Shown one piece after another: positions 11,406-46,688 of a stretch of DNA of 64,000 nucleotides (the stretch's first letter is position 1; every line of letters starts with the position of its first letter). Below the pieces are notes generated by a model. The model ran no database searches, was not told the DNA's origin, and saw only the letters and a list, made by a program, of their open reading frames with translations. The DNA comes from Datnioides undecimradiatus. Its lineage: Eukaryota > Chordata > Actinopteri > Lobotiformes > Datnioididae. The stretch covers positions 620,001-684,000 of the forward strand of contig WARS01000047.1 of the NCBI GenBank assembly GCA_008933995.1. Direction: 5' to 3'. A program made the translations under genes and the position numbers.

Positions 11406-13819
11406 GATTAAATATCTATGGACTGCCATTGACTGAACTGACTGATGTGTTTGCACCAAAAACATGTTTTATACCGTTCTACTTGCAAAAAACATCAATC
11501 CTATTAAAGCTTATACCTATAAATATACCTATATATATTACATTGTATTATTATTTTATATATATATTCAGTCACTACACTCAGGCACTGTGTGCGACAC
11601 CAGAGCTCGGACGTAACTACACTCAACTTTACTCAAGTGCTGAACTCAGATTTGATGCTCTTGAATAACGTTGATCCAGAGCTTTTGTTTACAAGCCTGT
11701 TTTGATTCTTTTCACATTTTCTTTACTCGAGCACCACCCAACTGCATCATACAGCTGTCCAAAGGATTTATGATTGTTATACTTTACAACAGAATGGAAT
11801 AGAAGGAGGAGAGGTAAATTCGGGATTAATTACAGTTTTGAACTGTTTCTTTAAAACGTCCTCCCTGTAACAGGCCCTACCTATTTATAAAGTCATTAAA
11901 ATCATTAAATATACATTGGAAAGGTAATGGAGCAGCTTTGAACCCTTTCATCTTTGGAAGTATAATTACTGCTGCTCCAACAAGCTGAATGCACGTCCTC
12001 TTCAAACTGTGGTATCAGCATTATTTGTGGCCGAGACTAAACTTCAATACAAAAAAAGCTGCAGGTCTACATCAGACAACCCCAAACTGTTGGAGACATT
12101 AAACGTGACTCTTTCATCCCTTCTCCTTTCTTCTTTTCTTTCTCTCTTTTACACACACAGACATTATTCCTCATATCAAAGCGTTTTATTGAACCGTGGC
12201 GGCCACAAAGCCGTATTGTCTGACCTCCTCTTGAACCAGTCAGAGGTATACAGCCATTTTTCATCTCTCGCCCCTTTTGTCTCAAGCAAGGTGTTAAAAA
12301 CAGAAATAAAAGGGTGGAACTGAGAGGTCTCATTTTCAGAGAACTCACTGTCTGCTCGTCATATTGACAAGAGAGGATAAAACTGCCTTGTTTTCCTGCA
12401 GCGGTAACCAGATAGTCTTTCAAAAGGAGAGTTTGGGTGTTGAACAAGAGATGCAGCGAGTGAAGCATCGGAGCAAATCAAAGTCCCTGCTCTTGTGCTC
12501 AGCTCTGCACTGTTTCAGTCTATTAATGGGGATCCTCTCGGTTTTCATATGAACCTGTCAATCAAACTGAGGTGGAGGTGAGAAAACCATGTCGGCCTGT
12601 CAATGTGCTAGTGTTGCAGGTACTAGCTGGAGCCCTGAAGGCAACATTACCGCAACTACTGATGTTCTTAAGATTGTTGGAGGAGTTGTCAACACACGCC
12701 CTGCAGTGCTCCAGTTGGCCTTGACTGCTGTTTTAAAATCAGAAGGTTTTTTTTGTTGTTTTTTTTTTGCTCAGTGTTTTGTTCTTACATTTTGGAATGC
12801 TGGAAAGTCCTGAAAATCAAGACCTGACCCTCAAAAGTCTCAACAAATAAGAAACAAACCACAGAAATGTTGGCATAAAACTGCACCGAGGTTCACTTTG
12901 CACCTTCAGATAAGCTCCTCAGATGAAACACCGCACATACGACAGATTGTACATGCTACATTGTAACATTAACTCTTTCTGGCCGCACAGAGGATGCATT
13001 CACCCTCTGCTGAAAGAATCTGAAGAATTTTGGTGTATTTTTCACAGGAATTTTCCAGAGACATGTCATTGCTCTTACGCCATGCCCTGACTAAAAATGT
13101 AGGCATTGAACAAATGTTAACAAAGAACTTTGACATGTTTATTACAACTTTAAAGATCAAACCACCTGTCAAGCTTTGGTCAATATATCGTAAAAACCTG
13201 AGTGTGATTACTTCTTTTTATCTTCCAGGCAGCCATTGACTTCCACTTGTTTCATTACAGCCACAAAATCCATTTGTGCAGACAAAAATCTAAAACCCTC
13301 CAGTACACGTGTGTGTGTGTGTGTGATTTTTGACGGCCTCTTCCAGCAGGAAACTGAAGCTCTTCAGCTTTAAATCTGCCAGAGTCCTATTACAAAACCA
13401 GTAATTTTACTGTGCAATGCATGAGAGTTGCTGCTTTACTTCAGGAACTCTGCAGCTGAATTATCACTACACTGCTAAAATCTAAAATCTGCATAGTATT
13501 GCAGGCCATCAGGGCATGTTGCAAGTGTATCTGGCATGTGCTCAAATGATATAATTTATGGTTGTATGTGAACGATGTCAGCCTTCTTTAACAGTTGATC
13601 TTTTGTGCCTACCTGGCATCGATACATAGCCTAGAACTATTCTGTACTGGCTCATGTGCAAATCAGTCACCCGTCATTGGCCACAAAACCTATTCGTGTC
13701 TGAGCCGGGGACACGTTGGAGGTGAAGAAGATGACTCACCTCCACTTCGCTTACAATTTTAGGCTGAAGTAAATGAGCATCATCAGAAAAACACACATTT
13801 TAAAAGATTTAACCAGTGT

Positions 13820-13845
13820 TTCCAAACCTGGTGCTCCTGGTCATG
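13820..13845. mobile_element. possible hAT-like terminus
   Basis: CCAGTGTTTCCAAACCTGG resembles the ends of the hAT-type elements seen at 4877 and 15572, but the sequence inward is not recognisable and the pair end was not found. Confidence 0.2.
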
Positions 13846-14189
13846 TTTCAGATCAGCTCAAAGAAGATTCAACAAAGAAACATTTCAGCTGTTCACTTCT
13901 CATATAGTTTTATTTTATTTAGTGACTGTTCGAGGCCCATGGGGACTAATTATCCCATATGGCAAAAACTAAGCAGTTTAGAGAAAAGTCCAAAAGATTA
14001 ATAAAAATTTGTTTTTTACTTGTGATTATCAGCCTTATTGTTTGGCTGTGGAGATGACCCAGTCTCTACTAAGTTGGAGGATGACCCACCTTAACCAGCT
14101 GAAGCACTAACTAAACATTGTTGCATCATTTTTTACAATCTAATAATGATAAAATCACCCAGAGGGGCATGTTTCTGTGGAAAAATACT

Positions 14190-14335
14190 TAGAATTTTGA
14201 TATTTAAGTACATTTTGATGATAAATCTAAATACTTCAACTTGATTTTTATTACATTGTTGTATCAGTACTTTCACACAGTTATATGAACTAAGTACTTC
14301 TTCTGAGTACTCTGATCTTATCACAAATATTTAAA
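14190..14335. mobile_element. fish MITE (AAGTAC-rich family), copy 2
   Basis: TTTGATATTTAAGTACATTT, TGATGATAAATCTAAATACT, GTATCAGTACTTTCAC and CTAAGTACTTCTTCTGAG run in the order expected for the 3' half of the family. It shares the AAGTACTT and GTACTTTTAC-like modules with the copy at 20340-20600. Confidence 0.5.
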
Positions 14336-14620
14336 GCATGGTTGATAATCTGTGGGTTGAACATTTAAAAAATATATACTTTTGAATTAAATAAATGAAC
14401 CCAGCAACTCCTCTTCTGCTTTCCATCCTTGTGAATGACCGTTAAAATGGATCTGATTATGTTGTAATCAGTCGTCATACAAGCAGAACTCCCTGGGTTC
14501 CGAAATAGAAAGCTGTTAAACTTTAACAAAACAACAACAAGGCTGACAGGGGAAATGACACCGTGGCAAAGATACAGCAGCTGATTCTTCAGGCTGTGAC
14601 GCCTTGTTGACCACACACAG

Positions 14621-14725
14621 AGAGACAGACAGACAGACAGACAGATAATGACTCAGAGGGACAGACAGATGGACAGACTGGCAGGCAGACAGGCAGTCAG
14701 ATTGTCTGGCTCCACGCAGTCAGAC
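14621..14725. repeat. AGAC/GACA-rich microsatellite
   Basis: A short tetranucleotide array (AGAC)5 at 14623-14642 followed by an imperfect GGACAGAC/GCAGGCAGAC tract. At least nine AGAC words and one GTCT (14704-14707) occur in about 100 bases. AGAC/GTCT is the core Smad3/4-binding word, which makes this microsatellite of interest beside two Smad genes. Any function is inference. Confidence 0.85.
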
Positions 14726-15039
14726 TTTGTACCATGTCTATACTTTCACTTAGAGTGCTGAGGATCTGCCTCTTCTCTTGAGCGTTTAGTGTGGTGGTTA
14801 GTGTCACAGATGGACTTTGTTCAGTGGGGTTGCAAGCGTTTACTGTCAGCACGGTGGCTGTTTGCTGCCATCTTTTGGCACAAGTGTAATGAGTCGTGTC
14901 ATGTTTTTAGTCTTCTATTGAAGAAGGAATGAGAAGAAGTGAAGTAAGAATTCACATCAGTGATTAAATACAAATTTTCAGTTTTCATAAAAATATGATT
15001 ATTGATTGAGGTATGAATCACGTGCATTTGAAATGTAGT

Positions 15040-15152
15040 AGAATAGTTTTAGAAGTAAATGTAAAGTAGCAGAAAATGGAAATACTCAACTAAAGTGCAT
15101 TTACCTCATAATTAAACCTTAGTAAATGTATGTAGTCACTTTACACCACTGG
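15040..15152. mobile_element. fish MITE (AAGTAC-rich family), copy 3
   Basis: GTAAAGTAGCAGAAAATGGA, AATACTCAACTAAAGTGCAT and the end GTAGTCACTTTACACCACTG read as the complement of the family terminus GTGGTGGAAAGTAACTAAGTAC. This is the clearest end of the family in the window. Confidence 0.6.
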
Positions 15153-15571
15153 GGATAAGAGTAGGGGGTGCTGAGAAATATCTTGTCCTGCTGCCATTTT
15201 CAGCATCAAAATATTATCTAATATTGAGTTTATGAATGTTAATAGTACAAAAAAATTGATTTTTCCTGGGGGTTTTTTCAGTCTTTAAACTATCCAAAGA
15301 AACTTTTGAGAGTATTTTTAATTAAACACGTGTCTCTATATGTTTAAATAAGCCGATCCATTCTCAATCTTTAATCTCCCTTTACATCTTTCTTAATCTT
15401 ATAACAAAGTCACATCTGTGTAATAAACATGTATCCTTGTGGGGAGTCGTGTTGTTTTTCTTCAGATGGGAGCCGAGACCCCACATAACAAATAGTGCAC
15501 AAATACACACTTGAGAGTGTTTGATTACGTTTAGATAGCCTCGAGCAGAAGCCAAGGAGGATCTCATCAGA

Positions 15572-15643
15572 GCAGTGGTTCCAAATCTGGGGTTCAGGAC
15601 CCACATGGGGTCCCAGTGTAAATCTGATGAGTCATAAAATTGA
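15572..15643. mobile_element. hAT-type MITE fragment, copy 2
   Basis: GCAGTGGTTCCAAATCTGGG, then TTCAGGACCCACATGGGGTC and AAATCTGATGAGTCATAAAA. It aligns with the copy at 4877-4950 and is closer to the recalled terminus CAGTGGTTCCCAACCT. Confidence 0.6.
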
Positions 15644-18079
15644 AACAAAAAATGTTACAAATCTATATAATGTTGTTTTTCAACCCAGGTACTGTAATGA
15701 CAGGTGATGGCATTATACAATCAGTTTGGTGAAATCCTATTATTTAATCTTTGTTCTTCTGAAATGTTCTTATTCCTGTCATGAAGAGATGATTTGTTTC
15801 AATTATCACAGTAATCATGATCTATCTCGCAAATCTATCTCAAAAATCCCAGATGTCACAGCAGAATCAAAGAGAAGATGGAATAAATTGAAGTGAGCTG
15901 TACAAATACAAGTATCTCATTTCCATGTTGTTCATAATACGGGACTCTCATTTCCAAAACAACATTAGGCAGATCGCATAGATCTCTTTGTTTATGCCCC
16001 TAAATTATGATCAGCTGCAGCCATTTTTAAAGGCTCATGGAATTTGATAACAACTCCGGCAACAATAGTGCTGCTCTCACTCATAATGTTCAAGTGCAGC
16101 AATACAATGGTAGCCCAGGGACATGATTTGCATATTGTCAAGGGGTGTGTGAATAGGGCTTAGGAGAATGAGAAATTATATCAGCCACAAAGAAAAGCAA
16201 TGGTCTGTGACCAAATGCTCGATCTTCTATGCATATGTTATCTGAGATTGAGGGGTTTTGTTGTCATATAAATGCAAATAGCAGACTGGTATGCAGGGAT
16301 ATAATGTGCAATTATGGTTCAAATAGGAATTTCGCTCTATCTAATCCACTTTAGTGTTCTGTTAACTATGATGTTCAGTGGACAGAATCATGCACGTCCC
16401 ACACAGACATGTGATATTGCACATAATTCATCTAACAGAACATGCTATCTATGCTCACATGTCAGCACTCGTCGTGGTGGTGCATCTTCGTCAGAGGAAA
16501 CATTATAAAGATTTGGATCAAATCTAATTAATTTGCTGGTTATATGATAATTTCAGGGCGAGCTTAAGTTTTGCTCTGTAAAAGAAAACCTGATAAGTCA
16601 AACTACATCTTTTGCTTCAGCTACAGGGAGCAGAATATTTAAGGGGGTTCAAATATTTGTAATAAAGACATCCTACCACTGGGTGGTGCAATTTGACAGT
16701 TCTTTTCATAAAAGTACACACGCTCACATTCAGCAGAATCCAGGAAACCAGCGGGAGGTTTTCAATAGTCAGTGAAACACATTAATGTCAAAAAGAATCA
16801 TAATAATTATTATAGTTCTCTATTTAAACAAAAGCACAATATTGGACATTTTTGATACACTGTAGGATGTTTTAATCATTAGTTATGTATTTTGTTGTTG
16901 CTGTTTTGGCCCCCCTGTTCTGAAAAAGGTTGGAGTGGAGAAGAGTAAAGGCTTCACGGTTTCCAGTCTAAATCCACAGATCAGCTGGGATAGCCTGGCT
17001 TAGCGATGATGAAGATGAACAAAGGAAAACCTTCTTTTAAAGAGCAATACTGACAAAAGCAACTGTATGGACTTACTACAGAAAATCAGAGTTCAATGAA
17101 CAGACTGTGTACAGACCAAACCTGCCTGAATGAAGGCGTGGTCGTCATTAACGAACATTGATATTAAAATGAATATGACAGTGCACTTTATGTAGTATAG
17201 AGTGTGATTATATATCAACTTCACCTTATTTTGAAAGAAACAAATTAATTAAATGATACGATGATAAGATTAATCGAAGCAGGAAGGATTTCAACACAAA
17301 GATCATGAAAAAGTTAACCAATCTCTTCTGTTGAAACAACTCTGTTGCATTTACCCATTACTGACCTACAGGTGTCGCTGTTCACTTACTTTATTTCAAT
17401 TTCCATTGCATTATGTCCATTCAACACATAAAGGGGCCAGCTTGGAATCAAGAAAAGGCTTAAAATAAGAGCTACACTTCTTCTTGTCTATGCAACCTTT
17501 AACATAATTGACAATTACTGTGATAGCTGCGTTACAACAGCAGCCTTACTGAGTTACATTTCGAATCATTAGTGAAAAGAACTGATGAGGGATCAGTCCA
17601 GATTATTACATTATACTTCAGTTACACTATGCTGCTGTTAAGAGGGTTAAGGTGATGAAAACACAAACAGGAAGCTGCCATCAACGGTTGCGCTGTAATG
17701 AAATCTATGTGCATTGAACCAGGCTCATCGGTGAGCAGGCTGTTCAGTCGTTTGTAGGAAGGATTTTGTACATAGCAGTTACATTACAGCTGATTCTTAA
17801 AAACAAATGTTCAGGCCGTCACTTTAATACTCATCAGATTTATAACTTCAGCTGAATCACCATCCCAAAGCTATTGAGTCCAAACTGTCCATGACTGACC
17901 ATGTGTTGTTAAATGATACCAAACAACAGGCTCATTGCTCCATGTGCTACTTGCCCTTACACACCAGCCCAAACTGAATGACCTCAACTCAATATCCTGT
18001 CTGCTATCAATGAGATTATGCAGGCATGCTAACAACAGGAAATTTGCTCTCACAGGGATTGACCAACAGCCATTTATAG

Positions 18080-18201
18080 TGAGTCATGACTCAGAGGTAA
18101 GTCATGACAGCGGTGCCTCAGACCGCACTGCATGGCAGGTTCTGATTTTATAATCAGGAACACTAGGTTATCTGCGGGATTTTCATTGAGTGAGTCATGA
18201 C
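18080..18201. promoter_or_regulatory. AP-1/MARE-like site cluster
   Basis: TGAGTCATGACTCA at 18080-18093 is a perfect 14-bp palindrome made of two overlapping AP-1 sites. TAAGTCATGAC follows at 18098-18108 and TGAGTCATGAC at 18191-18201. Three related sites in about 120 bp is a typical enhancer-like arrangement. The cluster lies 5.6 kb upstream of the smad3 start codon. AP-1 is a known partner of Smad3, but use of these sites is inference. Confidence 0.4.
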
Positions 18202-18732
18202 TTGACTAAAGGTAAAAATGTCACTGCCGTTTACAAGATTATGGTCACAGTGACTATACAGGAGACTGGATTAGACCTAACTGTGCCATGTGTTTGTGTT
18301 TGATTCCACTCACATAGTATCAGGCAGAAGTTCCGTGTCAGCAGAGTCACACAGCGCTGATGAGCAACCAACATATGACTCTGTTGTACCAGAGTTACTA
18401 CAGGACACTCACACTGACACATTTCCCTCTGAGGGTTGCAGTGCTCGCAGTGGGCCGTCCTCGCAACCCCTTTCTGAAAAACAAAACAGAAATTTACTAG
18501 AAATTTACTCCAAGCTGGGGGGAGTCTACAGTAAAATGAAACAAAAATTAACAAAACAGATATTAAAATTTGACCATTTCAGGACCAACAACAGTTAGAT
18601 AAATACATCAACAGACATTAAAATAATCAAACATTTTTCATTGACTGTAGCATTGAGACCATCATTATTTTGAAAATCCTATGATGCTATACTTTGAGCT
18701 TAAAATTACTCCTCTTAAATATGAATATGAAA

Positions 18733-19003
18733 TTGGCCGACCCTAAGCCCCAACCCCATTTCCCTGAGTTCGAGCTTACTGCTTACCAACACACCTAACT
18801 TCATGTTAACCCTAAACTTACCTAAAACCAAGTCTGAACGCTAACATGAAATTAATCTACTTTCTGGGGACTTGTGGTTTGTCCCCAAAATGAAGACAAG
18901 TCCCCACAATGTGACTGTGTAAACAGATTTATGTCCCTAAATCAACAACAATACATACAATACAATACTCTCTCTCTCACACACACAGACACACACACAC
19001 AAA
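18733..19003. repeat. dispersed repeat (TCCCCAC family) ending in a CT/CA microsatellite
   Basis: CCCTAAACTTACCTAAAACC, TTTCTGGGGACTTGTGGTTT, AAGTCCCCACAATGTGACTG and TGTAAACAGATTTATGTCCC form the arrangement of a common fish repeat with CCTAACCC-like and GTCCCCA modules, which usually ends in CA repeats. Here (CT)n(CA)n at about 18968-19001 occupies that end. Confidence 0.5.
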
Positions 19004-19823
19004 ACAAGAAAAATATAATTCCATTTACAGCTTTTCTTTGTTTGTGCACTTCAATGTGTTGCCTGTGTATACAAAGAGCAGAGAGTCAAACCACAGACTT
19101 GAGCCTCTCCAGCTCTCTGTAGTTATTCATGTTTTTTTTTTAATGCTGTCAAAGTTTGGGATATGCATATCAGGAAAACTGCCCTTGATGGTCAATTCTG
19201 ATCAGCTGATGAACACAAAAATTGCTCATTTTATATTTATTTGTTAGAAAAATAATAGGAGGCCTATGTCTATCTGCTGGTGAGCAATATTAACATCTTT
19301 TACATATGTGAGCATGCTGCATTCCTCATATTAAGACCAACTAAAAGTCAAAAACAAAGCAGGTTGAACTAATCTCAGAGGTTCTCATAATCATATTGTC
19401 ATGTGCATGGTATGTAATTTTAACAAAGCCTACCTTTATATGTGGCTTGCATTCACGAACGCTGCCACTGAGGATTTTGCTGAGTGACAGGCAATTACAC
19501 TGAGGGGAAAAATAGCTGTCTTCCTGTTATTCATAGCACAGTGAGTTGTGCAACGGCTTGAAGTTTCAAAAGGTTTGTCACTGAAGACTTATGAACTGAG
19601 AATTGTTTCCCCTGCTTAAGTGGTTTATCTGAGGTAAACAATAGTCCCACATAAATACACATTTAGAGACATCAAGCTGTATACGGATGTGGGGGGGGAA
19701 AGCAATGTTTGTGAAGGAAGTACAAACAAAAGAGAAAGAGAGAGAAGGGAAGACAAAGTGTCATGTACAGAGTACTGAAACGAGAAAGGAGGGGCCGGCT
19801 GCATGTGGAAGGGTGTGTTTTGT

Positions 19824-19828
<5 letters not shown>

Positions 19829-19873
<45 letters not shown>
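19829..19873. repeat. (TG)n microsatellite
   Basis: About 45 bases of uninterrupted TG, preceded by TG-rich sequence from 19813. Confidence 0.95.
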
Positions 19874-19875
<2 letters not shown>

Positions 19876-20339
19876 GAGGGTTATGATGTCGAGCCTTCAG
19901 TACACCATGTGCTCTAGTCGCTGGAGGAGCTGTCAGGAGCTGTTGAGCGATTGATGGCTTTCTCAGAGAGAAAACATGGTGTCACATTATTGCCAATGAG
20001 ATCAGTGAAAACACTTTTATATGGTTCTCAACAGTTTGCCCTAAGCTCTTTTCTCATAAACTTATCTGAAATAACACACATTTGAGTTTCACAGGTTTCA
20101 GATCAAATGTGTACAGGCAATCACACCCACACTGCTTACGTGAAACTAGATTTTGACACATATTGAGCTTAGTTTCATGAATCTTTAAAGAGATTTTTAA
20201 ATCTGTAGCAAAGAGACAAGAGAGGATGTTGTGACACTCCCACAGAGACATTTATGGCTCTGTAACTACAAACTTCACTCATTTCTACATGAGAAAAGTC
20301 TAACGTTTAGCATTTTTCAAATACTAGTGCACGTAGATT

Positions 20340-20600
20340 CACCTGAGCTGCAATAATGAGCTCCACCTAAAGCAGCTACAACATTTAAATACTGCATAAA
20401 CATTATTACACAAGTATTAATAATGCAATGATATACACAGAATAGAATAGTGTACATTATATATAACACTGACAGGAGTCATTCTGCTGCATAATCAGTA
20501 CTTTCGCTTTTGATACATTTTTCTGATAATGCTTCCGTTTAAGATTTTGAATGCAGGACTTTTACTTGTTTTTTCTGTGGTGTTGTATTTTTGTATTTTC
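20340..20600. mobile_element. fish MITE (AAGTAC-rich family), copy 4
   Basis: AATAATGAGCTCCACCTAAA, GCAGCTACAACATTTAAATA, TGCTGCATAATCAGTACTTT, TGATACATTTTTCTGATAAT and AAGATTTTGAATGCAGGACT follow the order of the family's interior. This is the longest and best-preserved copy in the window and confirms the weaker ones at 9345, 14190 and 15040. Confidence 0.65.
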
Positions 20601-22297
20601 TATTTATTTATTTATAGTTTGTACTTTTGTATAAAATAACATTTGGATATTTTATGCAATAAAAGCGATATAATGAAATATATATACAGACACATGCAGC
20701 CTGAAAGAAACTTTAAATTTAACTTGTTAATAAACTTTATTAATAGAGGAAAACTTGTATTTATATTGAAGATACATCTTAAACTGTTGTGTTCATCAAC
20801 ACAGTTGTAGTTTCCCATTAAGTTGGCCAAACATTGGTCATCTGTGTCCTTATCACATCCATCCAGAGACCCACACTTTCTATCCCTTCTGACCCTCCTA
20901 CTCCACTGGGACACCAGCTGACATCACACACACCCACGCACACATCCACACACAAATACACACACTCTGTACCAAGTCCCCTGAGGTCGAAGCTAGCACA
21001 ATGTCATTATCGTCCATCGGATCGTACGTGGTCACTGCCTATTCAGTCTTGCTGACGTGCCTTTTGTGCTCAGCAATTCTTCTCACAGAAGACCACCCCC
21101 CCATTCCCCTCCACAATCCCCCTCATAGACTCTGTCCTACCCCGTCTAGTGCGGCCCATCTGTAATCCCATCCCCCATCCTGCACCCCCATATCCTCCGT
21201 GTCTCGCCCTGCACTTCTCCAAAACAAACCAGCTGTCTTGGCCGGTCGTGTCCCCGGGGGCGTAAACAGGTGCCGAGAGGGCCGCAGGGCCTCAGCATGT
21301 GACACATGGCAGCACGCTCCTCTAACCTTCTCCTCCAACCTGCCAACACACCAGAGAGGCAGAAAGAGTGGTGTGTTTTACAGCTGTACTTGATTGTTAG
21401 CACAGACGAGGAGCTGTTGATGGCTAAATGTTTGTGATAGGACTATAGATAGTTGAATATTCTGTTAATGCTATACATAGTTATTGGAAATTTCCTAACT
21501 TGTAAATTACTTTTTACTTTGAACACATTGTTGTGCCGTGTTAATCTATTTATTAGACATCTTTTATAGGCATGAAGGAAGAACCTTGACATGCCTTTAG
21601 CAGATATAAAAATATACAGAGCTGTGTAACCAAAATAGATAAAAGGAAAGGGGTCTGTCCTGCTGAGCCTAAAGCCAGCTGTATTTTTAGCACAAACTAC
21701 ACACTGTGCTCAGAGAAGGGGGGCTGCTGGACACAGGTCAATGCGCCTGTACACACATACCAAAATGTAACCACAGGTCAACGCTACTATTCGTGTATGA
21801 GTGTGAACTGTCAATGGAAGCACTGATTAAAGGTTTGCACTTGTTAAAAATAAGGTATGGGGATGGGAAGACTGGCAGAAAAAGACAATTGACAATAGTT
21901 TATCTTTAGGTTTAGAACATTCCTTCATTAGATTCATACAAAAGAATTTAATAAACATTTGCTCTCTTTTGGGGGGTTTTCAGGGCACACAAGAACAGTC
22001 CTGATGCCTTTCGTGTGTCACACTTGTAACGTCTCAAAAATGTGCTTTTTTTTTTAAAATGGAAACCCAGCAAGTTCTTCTTTGTGCAGAGCATGCAGAA
22101 CTTTTATAACACTTTCAAGTGCTTGAAAATAAGGGACGGCCAAGTTTGGAAACTGCTTTGAATGCAATAAAGCCTTTTGAAGCATGGCGAACAAAGGCAG
22201 CCTCACACCCTAAACTGTCCTACTATCACTCTCTCTGCAGTGAGCTCAGCTGTGCCTACACACTCCATTGTACATCTGGCACTTTGACTCCTTGACA

Positions 22298-22299
<2 letters not shown>

Positions 22300-22332
<33 letters not shown>

Positions 22333-22346
22333 CGTGCAGTGTGTGT
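22300..22346. repeat. (TG)n/(GC)-interrupted microsatellite
   Basis: TG repeat with GTGCGTGCGTGCAG interruptions. Confidence 0.9.
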
Positions 22347-23190
22347 ATAAAGGAGGAGGGAGAGGGATGCACGTCTGGATGCATATGTGTGAGCATATGC
22401 ATTAAGTTGGTTGTTTTATGGGCTGAGCCACGCTGCAAACTGCCACCTTGTTGAGTACGTAGGCGTCTTATGTTCGTGCTTCTAACAAGCTGAGGCAAGT
22501 TGGAGGCTCAGCTTCTACGCGTGCGCATGACTTTTATCACCTTCCATCCTACAGCAGCTCCTAAAGTTATTTACCCATGTGGAGACAAACAACCCAGTAG
22601 CAATTACTGTAAAGTCCTGGAGATGCTGAATGTCAAACCCCTTTCGTGCAATAAACACACACTGGAATGTGTCCTTCTGGAAGAGGAGTTACAAGAATGT
22701 GTGTATTTCCAAAAATAAAATGGAAAAGAAAAAATGAGTGAATTTTCCTCTTAAAGTTAAAAACCTAAATTTTATTACCCTGTGGAGGGAAATAAGAAGG
22801 TAAGAACATCATGGCCCTCTTTGGACTATAATTATGTTACGTAGATAAACTGAAACAGATGGATGACTTCATTTGGGGAGTTTTCAAGAAAGATTCACGG
22901 AGAGTAAATAAAGCATCTTTCCCTGCATTAATGTAGTTATTCCTCAGTTGATGCAGAGTCCTCATATCTTTTTTAGACAGTGCCTCTACACTTCCATGGG
23001 ACCACAAAAAAAGGCCAACGCCAAGAGAACATGGACTCAATTTCATTGAACTTTCTAGGCGCACTCACGTGTAATAAACTGTTTTGCTTTCTGTTACATA
23101 ACGTAATCAAGTGACCTGGGTATGTGTGTTATTGTGACAGCCCCATGCAATTTTATCAGCAAAGCAATAGCAGGGAAGAGGCACGGGTTG

Positions 23191-46688
<23,498 letters not shown>

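Larger units (their letters stand above)
2393..23190. other. smad6-smad3 intergenic region
   Basis: About 21 kb with no reading frame I can match to a protein. The open frames here are short and show no domain or splice context. The region holds several degraded fish repeats, microsatellites, an AGAC-rich tract, an AP-1 site cluster and some unique AT-rich blocks, listed separately. The corresponding interval in human is, as I recall it, hundreds of kilobases, so this genome is compact here. Confidence 0.7.
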
